Source of the DNA: Oscillospiraceae bacterium
GTDB lineage: Bacteria; Bacillota; Clostridia; Oscillospirales; Ruminococcaceae
Assembly (NCBI GenBank): GCA_012520915.1
Contig: JAAYNJ010000022.1
Span: 1-64,000, forward strand
DNA length: 64,000 nucleotides
Reading direction: 5' to 3'
How positions within the stretch are numbered: the stretch's first letter is position 1; each line of letters starts with the position of its first letter. This document shows, piece by piece, positions 9,315 to 17,701 of this stretch. The translations under genes were made by a program, and so were the position numbers. The notes under the pieces were generated by a model. It worked only from the letters and a program-made list of their open reading frames with translations, did not search any database and was not told the DNA's origin.

Positions 9315-9533
9315 TTTTTTCTCCTCTCAATATGATTTTATTTACAAAAACGCGCTAATGAACAGTATGTTTGCTTTTTCAAACTGTCATCATTTAAACT
9401 GCGCGCAAATGCCGGTATGCAGGTAAGCTTATCTTAAAACTCGCACAGGACAGCAGGGCGGCGTGTATGGTGTTTTTTAACATAAAGTATTCCGGTGAGA
9501 CCGCATGCGTTTGCGGAAAGACAATAATACATC

Positions 9534-9573
9534 ACTGTAAACAAGGATTTGTTATAAGTAAACGTTTACCCAT
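9534..9573 (-). promoter_or_regulatory. LacI-family operator and candidate promoter of the sugar operon
   Basis: GTAAACGTTTAC at 9558-9569 is a perfect 12-bp palindrome with the central CG typical of LacI/GalR operators. On the minus strand a possible -35 TTTACT (9557-9562) overlaps it, followed 17 bp later by TACAGT (9534-9539). A repressor bound here would block that -35 box. The operator is clear; the promoter boxes are weak and inferred. The rest of the 336-bp gap 9315-9650 shows no gene. Confidence 0.75.
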
Positions 9574-9650
9574 TAGATAAAATGGCTATAAGACAATTTG
9601 TAAAAAATGCTTGAAAGTTTTGACGACTTAGTTTCTGCCTTTATTTGAAT

Positions 9651-10637
9651 TTAAACAGAGTCTCTTATAATGAGAGTGTAATCCAATATCTTTGTTGAAA
9701 GGGGAACATCATAAAGTATATTGTCAATGAGCATTTTTGCCGCCTCGCTCCCGATTTCATAGGCCGGCTGTTTTATAGTTGTAAGTGCCGGATTTATATA
9801 ACTGCCGAAATATACATCATCAAATCCGATGACTTTCACGTCGAGAGGAACACTCAGATTCGCCTCGTTCAACGCATTTATAACCCCTACTGCGATAAGG
9901 TCATTGCCACAGACGACACCATCTATTAATTCTGAAGACAATATTTTTCTTATACCCTCGTATCCTGTTGCAACATCATAATCACGGCGATAAACAAGCC
10001 TATTATCAATACTGGCGCCTGCCTCGGTTATGGCTTTTTTGTAGCCAGTATAACGGTCAAACTCGGAGTCATAATCTGCTGATATATAGGCTATTCTTTT
10101 GCAACCCTTATCCAAAAGCAGCTTAGTGGCATCGTATATCCCGCGCTGGGTATCTACGGCAATCATACCGAATCCAAAACCGGAGATGTTGATTTCGCGA
10201 TCGACGACAACAACGGGTATATTTGCATTGGCATATTCCTCGATGTTGTTCGGCCGCAATGCACGTGTGAAAATTATGCCATCAACCATTCTTGAAGCCA
10301 ACCCTCGAAAACTTGCAAGCTCACGTTGAGCGTTATTGTCCGTGTTGCTTATTATTACGCTAAAACCTTTCGAATTTGCAACGTCTTCAATCCCTCTGAC
10401 GATTTCGGGGAAAAATGGATTACAGATATCGGGCAGGATAAACCCAAGAGTATTAGTACGCTGGGTCCTGAGACCTTTCGCCACGGCATTAGGTACGTAT
10501 CCGTATTTTTTGACATTTTCAAGTATTCTGTTTCGCGTAACGGCACTTATATTATTATCGCGCCCGTTAAGAACTTTTGATACTGTCGTTGTCGAAACCC
10601 CCGAAGCCACGGCTATATCCTTCATCGTAACATTCAT
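9651..10637 (-). CDS. LacI/GalR-family transcriptional repressor of the sugar operon
   Basis: The protein opens with a classic LacI helix-turn-helix and hinge helix: VTMKDIAVASGVSTTTVSKVLNG, then the NAVAKGLRTQRTNTLGF segment. The rest is a sugar-binding-protein-like effector domain (PDICNPFFPEIVRGIEDVA, GVVCGNDLIAVGVINALNEA, VIGFDDVYFGSYINPALTTIKQP). ATG at 10637 is chosen over an upstream in-frame start at 10673 because GCGGAGAA precedes it and the family begins MxxxMKDIA; this gives 328 residues. It sits just upstream of the transporter genes on the same strand. Matching operators lie both before rbsB and before its own gene, implying autoregulation and induction by the imported sugar. Confidence 0.93.
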   Translation of the reverse strand: MNVTMKDIAVASGVSTTTVSKVLNGRDNNISAVTRNRILENVKKYGYVPNAVAKGLRTQRTNTLGFILPDICNPFFPEIVRGIEDVANSKGFSVIISNTDNNAQRELASFRGLASRMVDGIIFTRALRPNNIEEYANANIPVVVVDREINISGFGFGMIAVDTQRGIYDATKLLLDKGCKRIAYISADYDSEFDRYTGYKKAITEAGASIDNRLVYRRDYDVATGYEGIRKILSSELIDGVVCGNDLIAVGVINALNEANLSVPLDVKVIGFDDVYFGSYINPALTTIKQPAYEIGSEAAKMLIDNILYDVPLSTKILDYTLIIRDSV

Positions 10638-10674
10638 TAAATTCTCCGCTTGAAGACATAATAAAAAAATCAAG

Positions 10675-10687
10675 GGTAACGTTTACC
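10675..10687. promoter_or_regulatory. LacI-family operator copy 2 (before the repressor gene)
   Basis: GGTAACGTTTACC is the same half-site pair as at 9558 with one base missing on the left arm. It lies about 40 bp upstream of the repressor start codon. Confidence 0.65.
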
Positions 10688-10724
10688 TATGATAATAACA
10701 GCCGCTCAAAAGAAAGAGAGCGAT

Positions 10725-10744
10725 TTAGGTTAACGTTTACCTAA
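10725..10744. promoter_or_regulatory. LacI-family operator copy 3, longest palindrome
   Basis: A 20-bp palindrome with a single mismatch, TTAGGTTAAC followed by GTTTACCTAA. Its core matches the sites at 9558 and 10675. The centre is about 53 bp from copy 2, a spacing that would allow cooperative or looped binding. It supports negative autoregulation of the lacI-type gene. Confidence 0.75.
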
Positions 10745-10842
10745 TTTTATAACCATTAACTATAATTTACAATCAATAAAATTCACAAACATATTTTAAA
10801 AAAACTGTAAAAACCGACAATTTGATGTTATGTGAAAAAATA

Positions 10843-10891
10843 TTGACATGAAATAAGGTTAAGTGATAATACTTACCTCATATTCATGTCA
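10843..10891 (+). promoter_or_regulatory. Plus-strand promoter embedded in an imperfect inverted repeat
   Basis: TTGACA at 10843-10848 and GATAAT at 10865-10870, with a 16-bp spacer, make a good vegetative promoter pointing right. The same DNA is an imperfect inverted repeat: outer arms TGACATGAA (10844-10852) and TTCATGTCA (10883-10891), inner arms GGTTAAGT and ACTTACC around the -10. No plus-strand gene follows until ruvX at 11698, with yjbQ antisense between. It could be an operator-controlled promoter for a small RNA or an antisense transcript. Confidence 0.5.
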
Positions 10892-10961
10892 GTAAGAAAA
10901 TTTTCAGGTACGAAAATCCGATTAGTATGTGCTAAAGAAACCAGTTATTATTGACAAAAAG

Positions 10962-11363
10962 TTAGAGTTCGCCGGCTAAGACCTTTACATAAAAGCTCCG
11001 GCTTCTTGGCGGATCAAATTCACAAAAATAAATTCCCTGCCAAATTCCAAGTACCGGCTTGCCCTCTTCAATGAGAATCGTCACACTGGAACCTACGGAT
11101 GACGCTTTAAGATGAGCCGACGAGTTTCCTTCACAATGAAGAAATTCCGCTCTGTCCGGAAAGGCCTTTTCTAATCCTAACAACATATCCGTCACGACAT
11201 CGGGGTCTGCATTTTCATTGATGGTAATACCTGCAGTCGTGTGGGGACAGTATACTACCGCGATTCCGGATTGAATACCGCTTTTTTGTATAGCCTCTCT
11301 GACCTGAGAAGTAATGGGATAAAGGTTTTCTGTAGGTGTTTTTAGTTGATACTTGTACAACAT
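10962..11363 (-). CDS. yjbQ: YjbQ family protein (UPF0047; secondary thiamine-phosphate synthase-like)
   Basis: A 133-residue small enzyme. The diagnostic blocks are VVYCPHTTAGITINENADPDV, the HCEGNSSAHLKASSVGSS region and IWQGIYFCEFDPPRSRSFYVKV. Some homologues have weak thiamine-phosphate synthase activity, but the physiological role is unsettled. The start at 11363 has AAAGGA upstream; an in-frame extension to 11405 adds only unconserved residues. The gene is alone on the minus strand between the LacI regulator region and ruvX, with no visible link to the sugar operon. Confidence 0.9.
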   Translation of the reverse strand: MLYKYQLKTPTENLYPITSQVREAIQKSGIQSGIAVVYCPHTTAGITINENADPDVVTDMLLGLEKAFPDRAEFLHCEGNSSAHLKASSVGSSVTILIEEGKPVLGIWQGIYFCEFDPPRSRSFYVKVLAGEL

Positions 11364-11697
11364 GTTGACTGTCCTTTCCGTTTTCTTAAAAAATATATTC
11401 CTCAACTAACATCTAATATGGGTTATTAGTTTACTAGGAGAAATTATATCATAATTGATTAAACGGTTATTATCTGCCCCAAAATTCACTTTAAAAACAA
11501 TAAGACTTCACATTTATCCCGGTTAAACTTCCAAAATATTGAATTAGGGATATTCTGATGAGCTCTCAAAGTTGCCTTTAAGATGCAATATGTTTAATTT
11601 AATAAACTTAAATGGTATGATGACTCAGGAAATAATAGAGCTTATGAATATAATTGAGATAAAAGACAGAAAAATATGAGCAGTTTGGAGATGCTGT
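11364..11697. other. Intergenic stretch with a candidate ruvX promoter
   Basis: The 334 bp between two divergent genes hold no supported ORF. On the plus strand TTTAAT (11593-11598), a 17-bp spacer and TATGAT (11616-11621), preceded by TGG as an extended -10, could drive ruvX. The boxes are plausible, not strong. Confidence 0.4.
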
Positions 11698-12126
11698 ATG
11701 AGAATAATGAGTGTGGATTACGGGGAAGCGCGCACCGGGATTGCCGTGAGTGACAGAATGGAGATGCTGGCAAATCCGGTAAAGGTAATATTTGAAAAAA
11801 ACACCGAAAGGACGGTTGACAGCATTATCCTCACCGCTGAGGAGTTGGGGGCGGAACTGATTATAGTGGGTTTGCCCATAAACATGGACGGCAGTGAGGG
11901 GGAGCGTGCAAAAAGAAGTAGAGAAATATCCGATATGATAGCCGAAAAAACTAAAATTCCCGTAGAGCTTTGGGATGAAAGAGGGACTACGAAAACGGCG
12001 TCCGTATATATGAATATTCTGGACCGAAAAGGGGCAAAAAGAAAAAAGAATATAGATGCCGCCGCTGCCGCAATAATCCTGGAAAGCTATCTGCAATACA
12101 GAAAAAATTTAAACCTTACCGATTAA
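11698..12126 (+). CDS. ruvX: Holliday-junction resolvase-like / pre-16S rRNA nuclease
   Basis: A 142-residue YqgF/RuvX protein with an RNase-H-like fold. The N-terminus IMSVDYGEARTGIAVSD carries the first catalytic aspartate. IIVGLPINMDGSEGERAK is the second conserved block, and the C-terminal ELWDERGTTKTA plus IDAAAAAIILESYL supply the remaining acidic residues. In E. coli the homologue matures the 5' end of 16S rRNA, and a recombination role has also been proposed. GGAG precedes the ATG by eight bases. In many Firmicutes it follows alaS and ireB; here those neighbours are absent and the gene stands alone. Confidence 0.93.
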   Translation: MRIMSVDYGEARTGIAVSDRMEMLANPVKVIFEKNTERTVDSIILTAEELGAELIIVGLPINMDGSEGERAKRSREISDMIAEKTKIPVELWDERGTTKTASVYMNILDRKGAKRKKNIDAAAAAIILESYLQYRKNLNLTD

Positions 12127-12648
12127 TTAAATGTCAATTATTGAAACATAATACTGTATAAAATGCCTCTTTTATATTTTTGTGGTGTAGCAAACAAACC
12201 TTGAGAGAAGATTTCTCAAAATGATTTTACTGCAGGTGGGTGCCCAAATTGTTTGTTGATAAAATCCGCACTTTTGATTACAATCAATTTATTGTGACAA
12301 TTATCAGAAGTTTGCAGGTGCTTAAGAGAAATCTGTTGAATTTACTGAGGTTTCTGAATTGGATGCGCTTGAAGCTACGCTGTATGATGGTATTGAAGTA
12401 GAAGTATTTACCGACTGCAGAGATGCCGTTGAAAAATGTGTGAGGATTTTCAAATTATACTAACCAGGCAAGAGAAAGAGTTCCAAATATAATAAGTTAT
12501 TTAAGTTTTGGGAACATTGCAATAATACAAGCAATGAGAAAATCTACATCTAAACCGGAAGCCCGGGTTTGATATTGCCGGATAGGAGAAAACAAAACCA
12601 TTACACAGAACGACGCAAATTGAAAATGATTAAAGGATAATAACACTA
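12127..12648. other. Gene-free stretch with a kinase remnant
   Basis: No intact ORF in 522 bp. The central part carries the decayed FGGY-kinase tail listed separately at 12314-12525. The flanks show nothing recognisable. AAAGGAT ahead of 12649 is the ribosome binding site of the next gene. Confidence 0.5.
12314..12525 (+). pseudogene. Decayed C-terminus of an FGGY-family sugar kinase (xylulokinase-like)
   Basis: The reading from about 12337 to 12464 gives VSELDALEATLYDGIEVEVF, then TDCRDAVEKCVRIFKLY and a stop. This mirrors the end of xylulokinase-type proteins, where a (E)xxALGAAxLAGxGxGVF block is followed by a helix ending VKxxxxYxP. After a shift of one frame the text continues PGKRKSSKYNKLFKFWEH, matching the usual last helix (KYxKLYxxYxxLY). 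A stop at 12323, the frameshift and lost glycines show decay. The ATPase core and N-terminus are missing. It may be the lost kinase partner of the nearby sugar operon. Confidence 0.55.
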
Positions 12649-14097
12649 ATGAGAAAGTTACTAATTAGACTTTTTAATTGGATTACCATGGGGCGAGTTT
12701 CTAACGCTTTGAATGCTTTACAAAACGTTCAACAACGTCTCTCCGGTCTGGAAAATCGATTAAATGCCATAGAAGGTAATGTGCAAAACATTGAACAAGG
12801 CTTAAATGATGTGGAAAGAAAATCCGGGTTGGCGTTAGAAGAATTAAGCTCGCAGATAGAAAGCCATGCTTTAGGTTCAATACGGCGTCACCGTGCAATT
12901 AAGCAAAATTTTAAAATGCCTTTCACCGTGGTGTTTTTGTGTGAACTGCCAGCTGCATATAACTCTTTTAAAGCTCTTGTGGAGGCTTGTGAAAAAGATG
13001 CACAGATTCAGACTATTATTGTTATAACTCCGAATAAAAAGTACAGCCCAGACGGCAGCTTTACTTATGTATACGAAGATTTTACCGATATAATTGATTA
13101 CGATTCTCCTAATGTTAAAAAGGCATATTGTGAAGCTACAAATACATGGCTCGATTTGAAATCTTTGTCCACGGATTATTTTTTTTATCAGCGGCCGTAC
13201 GATTATTATCGTTACGAAGAATACCATATAAAGGTTGTCTGCAATTATTCAAAAACATGTTGTATACCTTATTATGGTATAGGATTAAAGGTGGGAAACA
13301 ACATAATTAACTTACCTATTGATTTTTTGAGCAAACTAGATTTTTACTTTGCTGAAAATGATGAAAGGGCCGAACATTTTAGGAATAGAATAAAAAAAGA
13401 AACGGATGATTATAAAGGGAGGATAATTACTACGGGGAGTCCCCGGCTGGATTTGTCGTTAAAGTCATTTGAGAAAGAGGAATATAATCAACTTTGGAAG
13501 AAAGATGGGAAAAACGGTTATCGCATCCTCTGGGCTCCGCGTTGGAGTACTTCAGAGGGGAATTGTCATTTTTTTGACTACAAATCAGTTTTGCTCAACT
13601 ATGCGATGAAGCATAAAGATATTGAACTTTTGCTCCGGCCCCACCCCATGATGTTTGACAATTTTATATTTACCGGGGAGATGAGCGAGACTGAAGTTAA
13701 AGAATTTAAAGATAAATACAACGGAACAGATAATGTTGGTATAGACGAGACCGCCGACTACAGGACAGCACTATATACTGCGGATTGCTTGGTGGCGGAC
13801 GAAACGTCATTAATCGCAGAGTTTTTTTTGACAGGGAAACCGATAGTTTTTTGTAAAAAAATTACTCATTTTAATGCTCTTTCCGAGCGCCTTTCGAAAG
13901 GTATGTACATTGTATCAAATGAAAATGAACTTATAAGTACTTTCAATTCTTTAGTAAATGGTGAAGACAACTTGAAGGAGAAAAGGCAAAGTATAGCGGA
14001 GAAAGAATTTCCTTCAAGGTATAGAAATGCGGTAAATTTAATTAAAAACATCCTAAAAGATGATTTTTACGGAAATGATTATCTACAGGAAGACTAA
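12649..14097 (+). CDS. CDP-glycerol glycerophosphotransferase-like protein with N-terminal coiled coil
   Basis: A 482-residue predicted transferase of the CDP-glycerol:poly(glycerophosphate) transferase (TagF/TagB-like) superfamily. Residues about 20-70 (LQNVQQRLSGLENRLNAIEG and the following heptads) form a coiled coil. The catalytic half shows the superfamily landmarks ILWAPRWS, LLLRPHPMMF and DYRTALYTADCLVADETSLIAEFFLTGKPIVFC, with the His/Asp pairs expected for this GT-B fold. There is no membrane span, so it is probably peripheral at the inner face. It opens the surface-polysaccharide region and would transfer polyol-phosphate or similar units. The acceptor cannot be predicted. Confidence 0.75.
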   Translation: MRKLLIRLFNWITMGRVSNALNALQNVQQRLSGLENRLNAIEGNVQNIEQGLNDVERKSGLALEELSSQIESHALGSIRRHRAIKQNFKMPFTVVFLCELPAAYNSFKALVEACEKDAQIQTIIVITPNKKYSPDGSFTYVYEDFTDIIDYDSPNVKKAYCEATNTWLDLKSLSTDYFFYQRPYDYYRYEEYHIKVVCNYSKTCCIPYYGIGLKVGNNIINLPIDFLSKLDFYFAENDERAEHFRNRIKKETDDYKGRIITTGSPRLDLSLKSFEKEEYNQLWKKDGKNGYRILWAPRWSTSEGNCHFFDYKSVLLNYAMKHKDIELLLRPHPMMFDNFIFTGEMSETEVKEFKDKYNGTDNVGIDETADYRTALYTADCLVADETSLIAEFFLTGKPIVFCKKITHFNALSERLSKGMYIVSNENELISTFNSLVNGEDNLKEKRQSIAEKEFPSRYRNAVNLIKNILKDDFYGNDYLQED

Positions 14098-14127
14098 CCC
14101 ATGCAGAAAAGCCTTTAGATAACATCA

Positions 14128-14165
14128 AGTCTCTTATGGTAAAATTAAAATTACCATAAGAGACT
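14128..14165 (+). terminator. Perfect 15-bp inverted repeat after the transferase gene
   Basis: AGTCTCTTATGGTAA (14128-14142) pairs perfectly with TTACCATAAGAGACT (14151-14165) around an 8-base A/T loop. It is placed 30 bp past the stop codon as expected for a terminator, but it is AT-rich and lacks a long T-tract. Confidence 0.6.
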
Positions 14166-14799
14166 AATTTGCAGAAAAAAGCTCACTCCCGCTTTTAAGG
14201 GTTATGCAGCAAATTTATTTAATATGTTTATAAGGTCATTAATTAACATATATACAGCAATCTCTGTGCTTGCTTTTGGGATGATGACCTTTTTCTAATG
14301 ACTAAAGAAAAACGCAGTTTATTATTACACTTAAATCATATGCAATATAAGTGCGAGCCTATTGTCCTCTGTAAGAATGGTGTTTTTAGCAACAATTCAT
14401 TCTTCACGAACTATGGTTTTATAATCCGGATGTATCCAACTCGACTTTTTATAGGGAACATAAGTCTGTAACACCTTGTAATATGAAACATTAATGTCAA
14501 TTCATATTTTTTCAGGAGAGATAGTGTTAGAGTTGTTAACATAGCTTATTAATGGTATTATTGCACGATAAGAGGCTTTTTATTGCTATCTGACGAAGTG
14601 TTTTGCAAGATTTAATAAGATAGCTTTGTGCCGAATTTTATAAATTCGTCTTAACTATGTGTTAAGCTCTGCGAATGACGGTTTTATTTGTTTAAAACTA
14701 CTTGGATTAAAGGCGGAGCTTGGTGACAGGGCAATATAGAGAAGGTAGAAACATATATGTGGATGAAAATTATATGTATTTCTACAGAGGGAAGGTAAT
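14166..14799. other. Gene-free stretch, 634 bp, AT-rich
   Basis: Nothing recognisable lies between the inverted repeat and the membrane-protein gene. A 57-codon plus-strand ORF at 14298-14471 has no clear ribosome binding site and no family resemblance. The stretch may be a decayed gene of the polysaccharide locus. Confidence 0.45.
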
Positions 14800-16875
14800 A
14801 TGTCAAAAATTAAGAAATTATTTTTAATCATATTTATAGTCGCGTTCTTAATATCAATACAGTTTCAGTCTGAAATAAAAAACTGGGCTCATTCGAACCC
14901 GAAAACTAAAAAAGTCGTAATACAAACGATTGACAGTATCGGGGGAGAATACTCCCAGTTTCTTCCCCTGATATTAACGGACGGTTTTTCTTTTAATGGT
15001 ATTAATCAAGGGGATTACAAATTTTCTCTACCTTTCGAAAAGTTGGAAAATCTGATTGTAGAAAATAAAGGTTTTCGGAAATTTTCGAAAGAAGAATCTC
15101 CCTACGGCGAAGCGGTCTATGTCTCGCAATCGCCGGATGCCTATTTGATTATAAATTTGCCATACTTACCGGAAACGTCTTTGTTTTTCCTCGACGGAGA
15201 TGTTGGCTCCTATGCTGTAGTCACCGTTGACGATGAGCAACAGATTTTTTGGTTTGGTAAAGGGGCTGAAGGCGTACAGACCGTCCAGGTTTTTCCCTTT
15301 AGAGATTTGAGAGTGTATATAAATCTTTATACCCGGTATTTTTTAGCTTATTCTGTATTAATCGTAAGTATGTTTGTGTTGATTTCTATTGGCGCTTTTC
15401 TTTTGAATAGATATGGGGATGCGCTGACAGATAATGTTCTGGACCTTAAAGCCCAAAGGTGGGTTTTTTGTATTGTGTTCATTTTACTGTTTGCGGGCAC
15501 ATCGTTTTACTATTATAAAAATAGCGAGAGCTATTATCGGGTATTAAATGTAAAATCTCAAGCGGATGTATATTTCTATACCCACCCCAATTTTTACGAC
15601 GAAAATGGGCAAGCTTCTCTATACAATTTTGTAAATAATTTTGGTATGTCGCATAGAGGCTTTTATATGCCGCTTGTTTGGGGCGGGTATAATTTGATTG
15701 CCGGTGTTGTAAACATAGATCCTCAATACATTCATCTCTTTGTTTTGACATTATTAATAACATGTACTTTTGTTTTTGCTGTTCCGCAAATAGCGAAAAC
15801 GCTCTTCAATATTCAACCGACGGTAGTTTCATGTGTGGTATCCATACTTTTGTTTTTATTTTTTTGGAAATGGTGGATTTTTTACTATATGCCCGATATT
15901 CCGAGTCTTTGCTTTTTTATCCTATCCATAGCTTCATTAATGAAAGGTCTTGAATCTAAGTTGTTGTCAAATTGGTTTTTGAGCGGGATTTTTATATCCT
16001 TATCCATAAATTTGCGCAGTTTCTACATAGTTACACTATATTTCATCATCGCTTTTGCGGTTTGGACAATCTGGAAAGAAAGAAATCCCGTCAAAAAGAT
16101 TGAAAACGGGAAGTTGCGATGTTGTCCGGTATCGCTTTGGGGGATGTTTTTTATTGGAGTTGTGCTCGCTACATTGCCTCAATTTGCTCTGGGGTTGATG
16201 AAGATGAACGGGAAATTTGCGCTGTTTCCGTATTCACCGGCTTGGAAAACAGACTATACTAACGGTTTTCATCAATCTATGGCTCTAAGATCATTTCAAA
16301 ACGGCTCAAATGCCTACTATTTTATGGGGCCACGGGGAAAAGACAGACAAATTGCCAGCTTCAGTCATCTTTTTTACGATAGATTGTTATCAAAAAAGGA
16401 CATATTATTGATGTGTCTGAGCGAGCCGTTAACTTTTTTTTCGCTTATGGGGAAAAAAGCTCTTGTGGCGTTTACACCACATATTGAAGATAATTATAGA
16501 GGCGGTGTATCGTCATTAATCGTCAATTTGTCAAGAAATATTTCTTTATTGTTACAGGCGGGAGTTATATTTTCGCTAAAACAGAAACTGCTTGCTTTAA
16601 AGAAAAATTCCCGCCTTGTTTTGTTTGCCGCCGGAATTTTGGTTATGAATACGTTGCCGTTATTGCTTTTGCATATTGAACTTAGATATTTTATGTTCGC
16701 AAATTGGGTTTTGATATTTATATTTACCTATGTTACTTTACCGGTTCTTATTCGAAACGGCAAGAAAGGTTCCGAAGGGAAAGAGAATTTAATCAGGAAA
16801 TTTACTTTATCATCGATTGTCTATTGTTATGTAATGGGTGTGTTTCTTGATACAATTTGGAAAAATTTCCTTTAA
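14800..16875 (+). CDS. Large polytopic membrane protein, probable GT-C-type glycosyltransferase
   Basis: A 691-residue integral membrane protein. Residues about 6-21 form a first span, followed by a ~165-residue extracytoplasmic domain. Roughly ten hydrophobic spans then start near residue 183 (AYSVLIVSMFVLISIGAFLL). This one-plus-many layout with large loops is typical of lipid-linked-sugar GT-C enzymes and of polymer-modifying membrane proteins. I see no unambiguous family motif. GGGAAGG lies just ahead of the ATG. It is 33 bp upstream of rfbF and probably in its transcript, so a role in exporting, polymerising or decorating the glycan with the CDP-derived sugar is inferred. Confidence 0.65.
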   Translation: MSKIKKLFLIIFIVAFLISIQFQSEIKNWAHSNPKTKKVVIQTIDSIGGEYSQFLPLILTDGFSFNGINQGDYKFSLPFEKLENLIVENKGFRKFSKEESPYGEAVYVSQSPDAYLIINLPYLPETSLFFLDGDVGSYAVVTVDDEQQIFWFGKGAEGVQTVQVFPFRDLRVYINLYTRYFLAYSVLIVSMFVLISIGAFLLNRYGDALTDNVLDLKAQRWVFCIVFILLFAGTSFYYYKNSESYYRVLNVKSQADVYFYTHPNFYDENGQASLYNFVNNFGMSHRGFYMPLVWGGYNLIAGVVNIDPQYIHLFVLTLLITCTFVFAVPQIAKTLFNIQPTVVSCVVSILLFLFFWKWWIFYYMPDIPSLCFFILSIASLMKGLESKLLSNWFLSGIFISLSINLRSFYIVTLYFIIAFAVWTIWKERNPVKKIENGKLRCCPVSLWGMFFIGVVLATLPQFALGLMKMNGKFALFPYSPAWKTDYTNGFHQSMALRSFQNGSNAYYFMGPRGKDRQIASFSHLFYDRLLSKKDILLMCLSEPLTFFSLMGKKALVAFTPHIEDNYRGGVSSLIVNLSRNISLLLQAGVIFSLKQKLLALKKNSRLVLFAAGILVMNTLPLLLLHIELRYFMFANWVLIFIFTYVTLPVLIRNGKKGSEGKENLIRKFTLSSIVYCYVMGVFLDTIWKNFL

Positions 16876-16908
16876 TATCGAATATTGTGAAACGGAAGGG
16901 ATATAAAA

Positions 16909-17682
16909 ATGAAAGTGGTAATACTTGCGGGGGGTCTTGGTACGAGAATTACCGAGGAGAGTCAATTTAAACCTAAACCTATGATTGAGATAGGAAATAT
17001 GCCTATTATTTGGCATATTATGAAATCGTATTCGCATTACGGATATAACGAATTTATAATATGTGCGGGCTATAAACAGCATATTATAAAAGAATATTTT
17101 GCGAATTATTATATGTATAATTCGGACATAACCTTTGATTTTTCAAGAGAAAATAAACTTACGGTGCATAATAATGAAAGCGAACCGTGGAAAGTCACTA
17201 TAGTGGATACAGGCCTTTATACCATGACAGGAGGAAGGGTTAAAAGGGTGAGCAGATATATTGGCACCGATACATTTATGCTCACATATGGCGATGGAGT
17301 TTGCGATATCGATATAAATGACTTGGAAAAATTCCACAAGGCTCATAAGAAAAAGGCGACGATTACCGCAATCCAGCCCGGAGGAAGATTCGGAGCGCTC
17401 GATATAGATAAGGAAGGAGTAATAAAGTCGTTCGTAGAGAAAAAGAAAGAAGACGGCGGTTGGATAAACGGCGGGTTTATGGTGCTTGAGCCTGATATAA
17501 TGGATTTAATTGATGACGATGCTGTTATTCTTGAAAGATATCCTCTGGAGGAATTGTCAAGACAAAACGAACTTATAGCCTATAAACATCACGGGTTTTG
17601 GCAATGCATGGATACGCTCAGAGATAAGGAGTTCCTGGAGAGTTTGCTACTAAATGGCAGAGCGCCTTGGGTAAAATGGTAG
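16909..17682 (+). CDS. rfbF: Glucose-1-phosphate cytidylyltransferase
   Basis: It makes CDP-D-glucose from CTP and glucose-1-phosphate, the first step to all CDP-3,6-dideoxyhexoses. The 257 residues match the family. The N-terminal nucleotide-binding motif is LAGGLGTRITEESQFKPKPM, followed by NEFIICAGYKQHIIKEYF, LTYGDGVCDIDI and the C-terminal HHGFWQCMDTLRDKEFLE. A strong GGAAGGG precedes the ATG. It is followed 19 bp later by rfbG, the next enzyme. By hand count all ten arginines use AGA/AGG, as in the surrounding genome and unlike the genes from about 19.7 to 23.4 kb. Confidence 0.96.
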   Translation: MKVVILAGGLGTRITEESQFKPKPMIEIGNMPIIWHIMKSYSHYGYNEFIICAGYKQHIIKEYFANYYMYNSDITFDFSRENKLTVHNNESEPWKVTIVDTGLYTMTGGRVKRVSRYIGTDTFMLTYGDGVCDIDINDLEKFHKAHKKKATITAIQPGGRFGALDIDKEGVIKSFVEKKKEDGGWINGGFMVLEPDIMDLIDDDAVILERYPLEELSRQNELIAYKHHGFWQCMDTLRDKEFLESLLLNGRAPWVKW

Positions 17683-17701
17683 TATTCTAACGGGTGAAAT
17701 C

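Noticed and set aside
9351-9410. Imperfect hairpin in the rbsB leader (CGCGC and GCGCG arms)
   Set aside because: The inner arms pair poorly, so I could not separate it from chance.
11608-12096. Minus-strand ORF of 162 codons opposite ruvX
   Set aside because: It is antisense to a clear RuvX gene, is rich in Tyr/His/Ser/Phe as expected of a shadow frame, and resembles no family.
14298-14471. Plus-strand ORF of 57 codons in the gap before the membrane protein
   Set aside because: No good ribosome binding site and no recognisable similarity; kept only as a note on the gap.
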